A DNA stretch of 64,000 bases from Flammeovirgaceae bacterium (GTDB taxonomy: Bacteria; Bacteroidota; Bacteroidia; Cytophagales; Cyclobacteriaceae), in assembly GCA_021298355.1 (NCBI GenBank), contig JAJTEH010000011.1:1-64000 (forward strand), written 5' to 3'. How positions within the stretch are numbered: position 1 is the first letter of the stretch; each line of letters starts with the position of its first letter. Positions 1-6,350 of this stretch are shown here, piece by piece. The notes under the pieces were generated by a model. The model made no database searches. It was given only the letters and a program-made list of their open reading frames with translations, and was not told where the DNA came from. A program made the position numbers and the translations under genes.

Positions 1-1
1 T

Positions 2-172
2 AACCATCCGATAGAATTGAATACAGCTGAAATGTTAGAACAGCGATTGGCCTATATACATAATAACCCTGTGGAATTAGGTTTGGTTGAAAAAGAAGAG
101 GAGTGGTTACATAGTAGCGCGGGTGATTATTATGGATTAAGAAAAGGAGAGATTGAATTATTGTTTATATAA
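2..172 (+). CDS. REP-associated tyrosine transposase, C-terminal end (partial)
   Basis: Only the last 56 residues are inside the window; the gene starts to the left. The tail contains YIHNNPVELGLV followed by W, HSSAGDYYG, which is the typical C-terminal signature of Y1/RAYT (IS200-like) transposases found beside REP palindromes. The catalytic HUH and Tyr residues would lie upstream and cannot be checked. A REP-like palindrome begins 11 bases after the stop codon, which supports the RAYT reading. It could also be a plain IS200/IS605-family TnpA remnant. Confidence 0.75.
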   Translation, partial: NHPIELNTAEMLEQRLAYIHNNPVELGLVEKEEEWLHSSAGDYYGLRKGEIELLFI

Positions 173-182
173 GGAATTGTGG

Positions 183-207
183 TGGTCGTAGCGAGACGCT
201 ACGACCA
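183..207 (+). repeat. REP palindrome next to the transposase
   Basis: Perfect 11-bp inverted repeat TGGTCGTAGCG / CGCTACGACCA around an AGA loop, followed by a run of seven G. The same unit, in inverted orientation and with six C instead of seven G, occurs at 1009-1038. GTAG, a tetranucleotide known in RAYT/REP systems, lies inside the stem. It is far more GC-rich than the flanks. Its position right after the RAYT stop fits a REP mobilised by that enzyme; mobilisation itself is inference. Confidence 0.75.
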
Positions 208-333
208 GGGGGGGTTATCGGTGTGTATGGTACTTACGGACCTGGTATAAATCCTTTAAACTTCTTTGGAATCATTACACTATGGAACGTTAATATAAAT
301 TATGGTGGAACTGAATCTTTCAAAAAGAAATAG
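205..333 (+). pseudogene. Rhs-type toxin tail remnant 1
   Basis: An open frame without a start codon runs out of the REP palindrome and reads GVYGTYGPGINPLNFFG, then about 20 more residues to a stop at 331-333. It looks like the extreme C-terminus of a longer protein whose 5' part was lost at the REP. It is followed after 6 bases by an intact small membrane protein, the order expected for a toxin tail and its immunity gene. The toxin family is not recognisable from so short a piece. Confidence 0.4.
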
Positions 334-339
334 TGTGGC

Positions 340-729
340 ATGAATAAGTATAAAACAGGAATCGGTATAACAGTCTTAGTTTTGGTAGTTGGTTATATGC
401 TAAACTATTACTTCAATCCCTATGCAAAGAGATTTCGTTGGTTGGAAAATGAGATACCTAAATATAAAACGGTTGAGAAAGAGGATGCTCTGAGCAACAA
501 GATTACCGAGTCCTTTAGAGAAAGAGGTTCGGTGTATGTAAAACTGGATGATGAAAGAAAAGTAGCAATAGGAGTATCACGAAATGGATTGTACGAAAAG
601 AGTTTTATAGGAGATTTTGTACAAGCAGGTGATTCGCTCTATAAAAAATCAGGCAGTGACACATTTTATATTTACAGGGATAATGAGAGGTACTACTTTA
701 TTCTTGGAAAAATAATTAATGAAGATTAA
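340..729 (+). CDS. Small membrane-anchored protein, candidate immunity protein
   Basis: 129 residues with one N-terminal membrane segment (about residues 7-25, rich in V, L and I) and a soluble domain likely outside the cytoplasmic membrane. I do not recognise the family. The ATG lies 6 bases after the stop of a Rhs-type tail remnant, and a rho-independent terminator follows the stop. By position and architecture it fits an immunity protein kept after its toxin decayed; this is inference. The alternative is an unrelated orphan membrane protein. Confidence 0.6.
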   Translation: MNKYKTGIGITVLVLVVGYMLNYYFNPYAKRFRWLENEIPKYKTVEKEDALSNKITESFRERGSVYVKLDDERKVAIGVSRNGLYEKSFIGDFVQAGDSLYKKSGSDTFYIYRDNERYYFILGKIINED

Positions 730-734
730 GAAAG

Positions 735-762
735 AAGCCCGATTTGAGTCGGACTTTTTTGT
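735..762 (+). terminator. Rho-independent terminator
   Basis: Arms AAGCCCGA (735-742) and TCGGACTT (749-756) pair with one C/A mismatch and are followed by T-rich sequence. It lies directly after the stop at 729 and closes the first toxin-remnant/immunity module. Confidence 0.7.
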
Positions 763-796
763 TTTAGTGGGCAAAAGCTTTTCGGCCTTTAGACCA

Positions 797-888
797 CCCT
801 AACTGGCGCGGATGTTGTGTGTTGGCATGTGTATAGTTCATCCGTGCCTGTAACTGAATGTGTTTGTATGAGAGAAGTGAAATATTTT
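797..888 (+). repeat. Island repeat element, copy A (right-truncated)
   Basis: First of four copies of a structured element. It begins CCCTAACTGGCGCGGA and includes the inner arm TCCGTGCC (841-848) and the conserved run to TGTTTGTAT, then ends in a degenerate T-rich stretch immediately before copy B. The right half (inner arm GGCACGGA and right terminal repeat) is missing. Confidence 0.8.
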
Positions 889-891
889 TTT

Positions 892-1010
892 CCTAACTGG
901 CGCGGATGTTGTGTGTAGGCACGTGTGTAGTTCATCCGTGCCTGTAACTGAATGTGTTTGTATTGGAGAAGCGAGATATATAGTTCAACATTATTGGCAC
1001 GGAAGTAACC
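892..1010 (+). repeat. Island repeat element, copy B (right end replaced by REP)
   Basis: Left terminal repeat CTGGCGCGGA at 897-906, inner arms TCCGTGCC and GGCACGGA both present, then GGAAGTAAC, after which the expected right terminal repeat TCCGCGCCAG is replaced by a C run and a REP palindrome. It sits in tandem a few bases after copy A. The internal sequence is nearly identical to copy C from TGAATGTGTTTGTATTGG onward. Confidence 0.85.
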
Positions 1011-1038
1011 CCCCTGGTCGTAGCGTCTCGCTACGACC
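1009..1038 (-). repeat. REP palindrome, inverted copy
   Basis: GGTCGTAGCG / CGCTACGACC around TCT, preceded by six C. This is the reverse complement of the unit at 184-214 except for one G/C in the homopolymer. It lies exactly where copy B of the island element loses its right end and where the next toxin-tail remnant begins. Confidence 0.75.
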
Positions 1039-1195
1039 TCCGATGGCAGGTGACATAGTAGTAATGCAGAATACAGGGACACATGTACACGGGCATATAC
1101 AAATGTACAATGGAGAAGGATGGGTTTCGGATTTCGTTCAGAGTGACTTTTGGCCCTATTCTGCGAGTAGGCCGACATATCAAATCTTTAGATAA
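1036..1195 (+). pseudogene. CHAP/NlpC-like amidase toxin tail, C-terminal fragment
   Basis: The frame ending at 1195 reads AGDIVVMQNTGTHVHGHIQMYNGEGWVSDFV and on to TYQIFR in separate short stretches. GDIVV, HGHIQMY and WVSDF match the second half of a peptidoglycan amidase (CHAP or NlpC/P60 type) including the likely catalytic His. The half carrying the catalytic Cys is absent; upstream sequence is REP and repeat element. The upstream start codon of the open frame (911) lies inside the repeat, so that N-terminus is not meaningful. Probably an inactive remnant of an Rhs-delivered cell-wall amidase. Confidence 0.6.
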
Positions 1196-1201
1196 AAAAC
1201 A

Positions 1202-1687
1202 ATGAAAAAATTAATCCTTGGAGTTCTTGCTGTCTTAAATTTCGCATTTGTTCAGTGTGAGACGAGAACTCATGATAGAAATGTTAGTGATGTTGGCACA
1301 GTCGCAATTGATGACAGTGGCGGACGTTCATTAGGAGGTATTACAAAGCAAGATGATGAGTCCACAAAAGCGCTACTTTTTTTAAGAAAATTTTATGAAG
1401 AATATTTAGCAGCATTTAATGCAGGTTCAACAGATTCAGTTAAGAAAAAATATTGCACTGTAGAGTTACTTGAGAAACTTAACCACAGTGAGTTGAGCTA
1501 TGATCCATTTCTCAATGCCCAGGATTTCGATGATAATTTTCTAAAGACAATCAATATTAGAAAATTAGTTGATAGCAAGGAGAGTTTTATTGTTTCTTAC
1601 ATTGATAGCTATACCAAGAGAGATGTTCAAATTACATTAAGATTGCTGGAAATTCAGAACGAGTATAAGATTGATAGTGTGAAGTAA
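1202..1687 (+). CDS. Exported protein, candidate immunity to the amidase tail
   Basis: 161 residues. N-terminal signal-like segment MKKLILGVLAVLNFAF, with Cys19 or a nearby site as possible lipidation or cleavage point; the lipobox (FVQC) is not canonical. The body (FLRKFYEEYLAAFN, KKKYCTVELLEKL) resembles DUF3828-type secreted domains seen as immunity proteins to amidase effectors; this is recognition-level only. It begins 6 bases after the amidase-tail stop. A periplasmic location fits protection of the cell wall. Start ATG at 1202 is the only reasonable one. Confidence 0.65.
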   Translation: MKKLILGVLAVLNFAFVQCETRTHDRNVSDVGTVAIDDSGGRSLGGITKQDDESTKALLFLRKFYEEYLAAFNAGSTDSVKKKYCTVELLEKLNHSELSYDPFLNAQDFDDNFLKTINIRKLVDSKESFIVSYIDSYTKRDVQITLRLLEIQNEYKIDSVK

Positions 1688-1697
1688 GGTTGTGTAA

Positions 1698-2219
1698 CAA
1701 ACGGGAGGATGGCCAGACGATGATTTTCCAGGAGGTACTTTATTGGATGATGTTGAGTATGGATTAAATACTCCTGATGTAGAGTATGGTTTAAACGTTC
1801 TTTGGAATAGAAGTTTTAGAAATGGACAAGTTTACAAGGAGAACTTAGGATTTTTTACGCCAGACGGATTGTTGATTGCTCCGAACATGATGAATACTAC
1901 CCATAGTTCAAGTTATGGATTTAACTATTTTGAGAAGGAGATAAAAGATAAAAAGCTTTTTGTAAAGTGGGGTAACCAGAAATTACAAGTTTTAGGTATC
2001 ATTCACACCCATCCAAATAGGAGTAGTATTCAAAAGCCAACACCAAGAAATGATTTCCAATACGGTTTTATGGGGATTCATAATTACGTTATGAGTACAT
2101 ATTATATTTATGATGCATTTATTAAGAATGGTAGAGAATACGACCCCATTTTAGGTAGAAGACATGAATACAATAAACTACCGATGGAGTTTTTTGGTTT
2201 TAAATATAAAGGTTGGTAA
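1698..2219 (+). pseudogene. Rhs C-terminal tail with JAB/DUF4329-like domain
   Basis: The open frame begins after a stop at 1695-1697 and lacks a credible start; a TTG at 1743 is possible but would sit inside the linker. It opens with GGWPDDDFPGGTLLDD, which resembles a conserved linker of Bacteroidota Rhs proteins just before the variable toxin tail. The tail has LGIIHTHP followed by a downstream Asp (RNDF), the pattern of JAB/JAMM-like or DUF4329 tails. It is therefore a displaced Rhs toxin tip without its Rhs barrel. It is followed one base after its stop by the next gene. Confidence 0.55.
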
Positions 2220-2220
2220 T

Positions 2221-3072
2221 ATGATGAAATCAATTGTAAATATTTTCATTTGCTTGTTTTTGCTACTCAACAAAAACAAAAATCAAGAAATTCCGAAAAT
2301 TGAAATTTTTGATCATGATGTTTTATCAGTAATCGATCTTTATGATAAGAAAAATCTATCTCAAATTAAAAAGAATTCCGGTAAAAATCATCTTATTGTA
2401 AGGGTAGAACAAAATTCGCCAAGATTAGTTTACATACAAAGTGTAAGTCTCATAAGTATATTTTATGAAAATGTTCCTGATGCATATAGCGAGTATAAAG
2501 GGCGAAAAGTGTTTGTGTATTACTCAAAAATAATTAGTGAAGAAAGTGAATTCAAAAATTTTTATAATCAATTTGAAAGTGATTTTGATCTAGATGTAAC
2601 AAAAGAAGCTAATCAAAATTCTGATTTCCATTATGAAAATCAAATTTTTTGTGAAATTTGGAGGGTTGAATTAGAGAATACTGAATTAAAGGACATAAAA
2701 ATTATTCCTAAGTTTCCAAACAAGACATTTTATGAGGATTATAAATATAGATCTGATGGAGTTTTAGTTTTTAAAGATGGGATATTTCCTGAGGAATCAA
2801 TAGACAGCCATCAATTTCTACCAGATAACTTTAATTTAAGAGCATATATCATTGCCAATACCTCGGTTTCAGAAGAATTATTAAGTGGAAATAATATTAT
2901 AGCTACTTTGGTGATAGACGAAAACGGTAAAGTATTAAACGTGGAACTGAAAGGTATCGAAGACAATACAATTAATGAAGATATCAAGTTAGCATTTTCA
3001 AAAATGCGTAAGTGGCGACCTGGAAAATTTCTTGGAAATCCTGTGAAGGTTAGGATTTATATGATCTTATGA
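2221..3072 (+). CDS. Exported protein with TonB-C-like domain, candidate immunity protein
   Basis: 283 residues from ATG 2221, one base after the preceding stop; an upstream in-frame start at 2164 is less likely because it overlaps the toxin tail and precedes the signal segment (IVNIFICLFLLLN). The C-terminal 70 residues (TLVIDENGKVLNV, AFSKMRKWRPGK, GNPVKVRI) resemble the TonB C-terminal fold used in many Bacteroidota envelope proteins. The middle is unrecognised. Position suggests it neutralises the JAB-like tail; that is inference. Confidence 0.6.
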   Translation: MMKSIVNIFICLFLLLNKNKNQEIPKIEIFDHDVLSVIDLYDKKNLSQIKKNSGKNHLIVRVEQNSPRLVYIQSVSLISIFYENVPDAYSEYKGRKVFVYYSKIISEESEFKNFYNQFESDFDLDVTKEANQNSDFHYENQIFCEIWRVELENTELKDIKIIPKFPNKTFYEDYKYRSDGVLVFKDGIFPEESIDSHQFLPDNFNLRAYIIANTSVSEELLSGNNIIATLVIDENGKVLNVELKGIEDNTINEDIKLAFSKMRKWRPGKFLGNPVKVRIYMIL

Positions 3073-3077
3073 AATTA

Positions 3078-3219
3078 AACCCCTAACTGGCGCGGATGTT
3101 GAGTATAGGCATGTGCACAGTTCACCCGTGCCTGTAACTGAATGTGTTTGTATTGGAGAAGCGAGATATATAGTTCAACATTATTGGCACGGAAGTAACT
3201 TCCGCGCCAGAAAGGGGTT
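3078..3219 (+). repeat. Island repeat element, copy C (complete)
   Basis: The most complete copy. Outer 19-bp imperfect inverted termini at 3078-3096 and 3201-3219 (AACCCC, then CTGGCGCGGA as a perfect 10-bp core). A second inner inverted pair lies near 3124-3131 (CCCGTGCC here) and 3186-3193 (GGCACGGA). Core-to-core length is 124 bp, the same as copy D. It separates an immunity gene from the next toxin-tail remnant. Confidence 0.85.
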
Positions 3220-3740
3220 CTCAATACTTATCAAACCTTGCTAAGGGTGATAGTTGGATTGATGCTGCCAAAAATATTGATGGAGCTGATGTGTTGGCTG
3301 CTACCATAGAAGGAGGAATTACTGGTGGTGGAAGTGTGGTAAAAAGATTGGTAATTAAAAGTGCTGTAGTGGTAACAAGTGAAATTATTAAATCGACAGT
3401 AGATGCGGACTTGGGAGATATAGCTAAAAAGGGAGTAGATGGAGTGAAGATAGAAACTGATAGGAAGAAGATTGCGAGTAATACAATAAAGGGAGTCGTT
3501 GCTAATGTAGTAGGAAAAGGAACCGGAAAAGTATTAAAAAAAGTAACTAATGGAACGCATGTAAAGCAATTGACAAAGACGGAAAAGGAATTAAAAAAAT
3601 CAATGAATGGCTCAAAAGGTGAACTCGTGCGTGCAGAGAAGAAGGCAGATTTAAAGGCTACCATAAATGGTAACAAAGTCGTAGCTGAAGCAACTGGTAC
3701 TGTAGTTGATGAAGTTGTAGATAATAAAATTAAGAACTGA
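3219..3740 (+). pseudogene. Rhs-type toxin tail remnant 3
   Basis: A frame without its own start emerges from the right terminus of copy C and reads SQYLSNLAKGDSWIDAAKNI, then ADVLAATIEGGITGGGS, which resembles the helical pre-toxin region after Rhs cores in Bacteroidota. The remaining 140 residues are Lys-rich, low in aromatic residues and end DEVVDNKIKN. I do not recognise a catalytic fold. An internal ATG-less start at 3291 would give 149 residues, but nothing suggests it is expressed on its own. The stop TGA shares its last base with the ATG of the next gene. Confidence 0.5.
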
Positions 3741-4057
3741 TGAAGATGAAACTAATTAATTGGATACAACTGATGCTACTCGTGGCTTTAATTTCGTTGG
3801 GCGTTTTTGCTGCATTGCATGATTCTTCTAAAATAGAAGAGTGTTCAAAGGAGATAAAAGGTTTAATAGTTGATAAAACTAAAAGAAAGAACAGAGGATA
3901 TTACATTAAGTATAGATATCATGTAGGAAAACAGGAGTTTTACTCTAGTGAATCTTTAGATTCCGACATAGAAGTCAGTATGTTAAATGTGGGTGATTCC
4001 TTGAGCATATATATAAGTTGCGAAGATCCTGCTGTAAGCGAGCATAAACCTTTGTGA
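3740..4057 (+). CDS. Small membrane protein, candidate immunity protein
   Basis: 105 residues. One N-terminal membrane segment (IQLMLLVALISLGVFAAL), then a Lys/Tyr-rich soluble domain of beta character ending at GDSLSIYISCEDPAVSE. The ATG overlaps the stop of the toxin-tail remnant (TGATG), suggesting the two were translated together before the upstream part was lost. The family is not recognised. Immunity function is inferred from position only. Confidence 0.6.
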   Translation: MKMKLINWIQLMLLVALISLGVFAALHDSSKIEECSKEIKGLIVDKTKRKNRGYYIKYRYHVGKQEFYSSESLDSDIEVSMLNVGDSLSIYISCEDPAVSEHKPL

Positions 4058-4058
4058 A

Positions 4059-4259
4059 AATCCCAATGCATTCGTGATGGACAATCCTGTCAATCATAGA
4101 GAGATAGATGGCAGGTATTTCGTTAGAAAGGATGGTAAAGCGGTTGAAATGTCCATTATAAAAAATGGCACGATTAAGGTAGGAAAGAATGCTACGCGAG
4201 ATTTGAAACAGTTAGTTCGACTTATCAATTCCCCCCACTGGCGCGGATGTTGTGTGTAG
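4059..4259 (+). pseudogene. Toxin-tail remnant 4, cut by repeat element copy D
   Basis: The frame reads NPNAFVMDNPVNHREIDGRY, then FVRKDGKAVEMSIIKNGTIK and ends within repeat copy D (the last codons PHWRGCCV are element sequence). A GTG at 4074 could start it but the fold seems to begin earlier, close to the preceding stop at 4057. No immunity-like gene follows. It is probably another displaced Rhs tail whose 3' end was lost when the element arrived or recombined. Confidence 0.4.
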
Positions 4260-4361
4260 GCATGTGCGCAGTTTATCCGTGCCCATAACTGAATGAGTTT
4301 GTATTGGAGAAGCGAGATATATAGTTCAACATTATTGGCACGGAAGTAACTTCTGCGCTAG
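4238..4361 (+). repeat. Island repeat element, copy D (complete)
   Basis: CTGGCGCGGA at 4238-4247 and the diverged right terminus TCTGCGCTAG at 4352-4361, 124 bp end to end. Inner arms TCCGTGCC (4276-4283) and GGCACGGA (4337-4344) pair perfectly. It marks the right boundary of the toxin-remnant island. Confidence 0.85.
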
Positions 4362-4429
4362 AGAGGATAAGAAAACCTTCTCAGTATTTTGTATCAAAAT
4401 CTACAAAAGCAAGCTTCAAATTTTTAACT

Positions 4430-5887
4430 TTGTTTGTGCGCTTTGTATTTCTATCCTTTATCGTTTTTTCATCACTCGTTGTTTATGCACAAGAGCGGAG
4501 AGATTCTCTTTTAACACAATCAAAAGTAAATTCAGATTCAATACTTAGAGTTGCACAAAACAAGCAAGATAGTCTGCAACAAAAATTTACTAAGTCGGCA
4601 GATAGTTTGAAAGCTTTGTATCAAAAACCAATCATTGCGTTAAATAAAAAAGAATTAGTCTTTAAACAGAAACAAGATAGTTTATTAGCTATTGGTCAAA
4701 AGCCAAACGAGAAAATTCAACAACAATTAGATAGCATTCGATTAAAGAAAGAAAATTTTGTTAATCAGTTCAACCAACGAAAAGATAGTGTAGTTAACCG
4801 TTATCAGAAGAAACTAGCTAAGCTTAATGAAGTGCCGGGTGTTAAAGACAAAGTCAATCTGCCAGGTAACGCTAAGAACATAAATGTTGAAAATAACAAT
4901 CTTCCAAATTTAAATTTCAGTTTACCGGAGATATCAGGATTAGATTTGAATCAGACAAATGAGCTGAGTTATATTGATAATAAACTGCCTGATGTAAATA
5001 ATCCTATTCCAAACACAAGTCTTGATAATCCCTTACAAAAAATAGAAACACCCAAAGAGCTAGGCCTTGCCAAAGATGTAAAATCTAAAATCGAAACCTT
5101 TAAAAACGATACAACATCTATCGACCAAAAAGCAAGCAAAGTGGCTGAAGATAAAATAGCTAAAGAAGCAGGGCTAGATGGATTGAGTGATCAACAGCAA
5201 AAACTCAGTGAACAAATAAAACCACAAAGTGAAGAAGAAGCTAAAGCTGCCTTACTAGAACAAGCGCAAACAACAGCTATCAATCACTTTCAAGGCAAGG
5301 AAGCTTTGTTGCAAGAAGCAATGGAGAAAATGGCCAAGTACAAAAAGAAATATAATTCATTGGCCAGTATAAAAGATGCGAAGAAGTTTTACAATCCATT
5401 AAAAGAGAAATCGTTTAGAGAAAGAATTTTTCCAGGTATTTCATTTCAATATCAAAAGTCGAACGATTACATGCTTGATGTAAATCCATCAATGGGTTAC
5501 ATGATTTTACAAAACGTTTCAGCAGGAGTGGGGTTCAATTATAGATTAGTTCGTTCTGGCAACAATGAAAGCTGGAGACAAAACCAAAGTGTGTACGGTC
5601 CTCGCGCTTTTGCAGAAGTTAAACTATTCAGAGGAATTCTAGGCTACATCGAGTACGAGTATATGAACACACGCATACCGGAGAAAGCAGGCGTAAGCAG
5701 AGAAACAGGAAAGCGAGAATGGGTTTCAGGTTTATTCACTGGCATTAAAACAAGATATCCCATCACACGTTGGATGAAAGGAACAGCCATCGTGCAATTC
5801 AATTGGCTAAACGATGGCATCAAGTCTCCTTATGGTAATAACATTACTTCAAGAATTGGTTTTGAGTTTTATCTAAAAAAGAAGTAA
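4430..5887 (+). CDS. Exported coiled-coil protein with C-terminal beta-barrel-like region
   Basis: 485 residues from TTG 4430 or 483 from GTG 4436; no ATG exists near the signal peptide (FVFLSFIVFSSLVVYAQ). A TAACTTTG box at 4425-4432 overlaps the candidate starts, so either that box is not a promoter or the message is nearly leaderless. Residues about 20-135 carry repeated DSL-centred heptad-like segments with many Gln and Lys, predicted coiled coil. The last 140 residues (FPGISFQYQ, SMGYMILQNVSAGVGFNYR, RIGFEFYLKKK) alternate like outer-membrane strands. Unknown function; likely outer-membrane associated. Confidence 0.7.
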   Translation: MFVRFVFLSFIVFSSLVVYAQERRDSLLTQSKVNSDSILRVAQNKQDSLQQKFTKSADSLKALYQKPIIALNKKELVFKQKQDSLLAIGQKPNEKIQQQLDSIRLKKENFVNQFNQRKDSVVNRYQKKLAKLNEVPGVKDKVNLPGNAKNINVENNNLPNLNFSLPEISGLDLNQTNELSYIDNKLPDVNNPIPNTSLDNPLQKIETPKELGLAKDVKSKIETFKNDTTSIDQKASKVAEDKIAKEAGLDGLSDQQQKLSEQIKPQSEEEAKAALLEQAQTTAINHFQGKEALLQEAMEKMAKYKKKYNSLASIKDAKKFYNPLKEKSFRERIFPGISFQYQKSNDYMLDVNPSMGYMILQNVSAGVGFNYRLVRSGNNESWRQNQSVYGPRAFAEVKLFRGILGYIEYEYMNTRIPEKAGVSRETGKREWVSGLFTGIKTRYPITRWMKGTAIVQFNWLNDGIKSPYGNNITSRIGFEFYLKKK

Positions 5888-6350
5888 AGAGTTTAATAAA
5901 CTACTATTCGCAATTTCAGTTGATTAATGTAATTCACCACGATAAAGGGACAAACGACAATTAACCCAAAGCAAAATTTCGGGTCAATTAATTAATATCA
6001 AATTGCCTTAAAATTTTAAAAAAGCTTATTATTCAATAAATCAAGTAACCAACATTAGCGTAAAAAAAAGCAATTAAAATTAAAATTTTGGTTACCGATA
6101 TTAATGCAAAATCCGGGGTCCAACTTTAATAAAATGCCACATTGGTTGCAGGATTATGTAAAAGTTAGAAATCAGTTTACTAAAAAGATTACTGGTTAGG
6201 TAAAATCGTTAACCACTAGAATTTCACACATGAATTAGCCTTTAGGAGTTTTTCGGCAATCTGTTTAGCAATCGAAAAATAAATGGATGAAACACGCCTG
6301 CCATTCAGTGTTTCTGGCTGTGTGGTCGGGTAAATGCGTGTTCTGAATTT
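5888..6350. other. Long AT-rich intergenic region
   Basis: 463 bases between a plus-strand and a minus-strand gene that converge here. No open frame, tRNA or clear terminator was found. GTAACCA and TGGTTAC form a distant inverted pair near 6046-6096. AACACGC and GCGTGTT arms near 6289-6342 could form a weak long-loop hairpin ahead of the minus-strand gene end. Confidence 0.4.

Noticed and set aside
797-1010. Possible CRISPR array
   Set aside because: Only two tandem copies of a long element with no spacers of uniform size; other copies are kilobases away.
789-1178. 129-codon minus-strand open frame
   Set aside because: It crosses two repeat copies and a REP palindrome antisense to the amidase remnant; composition looks random and no motif is present.
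3221-3676. 151-codon minus-strand open frame
   Set aside because: Ser/Thr/Phe-rich mirror of the Lys-rich plus-strand remnant; antisense shadow without a recognisable family.
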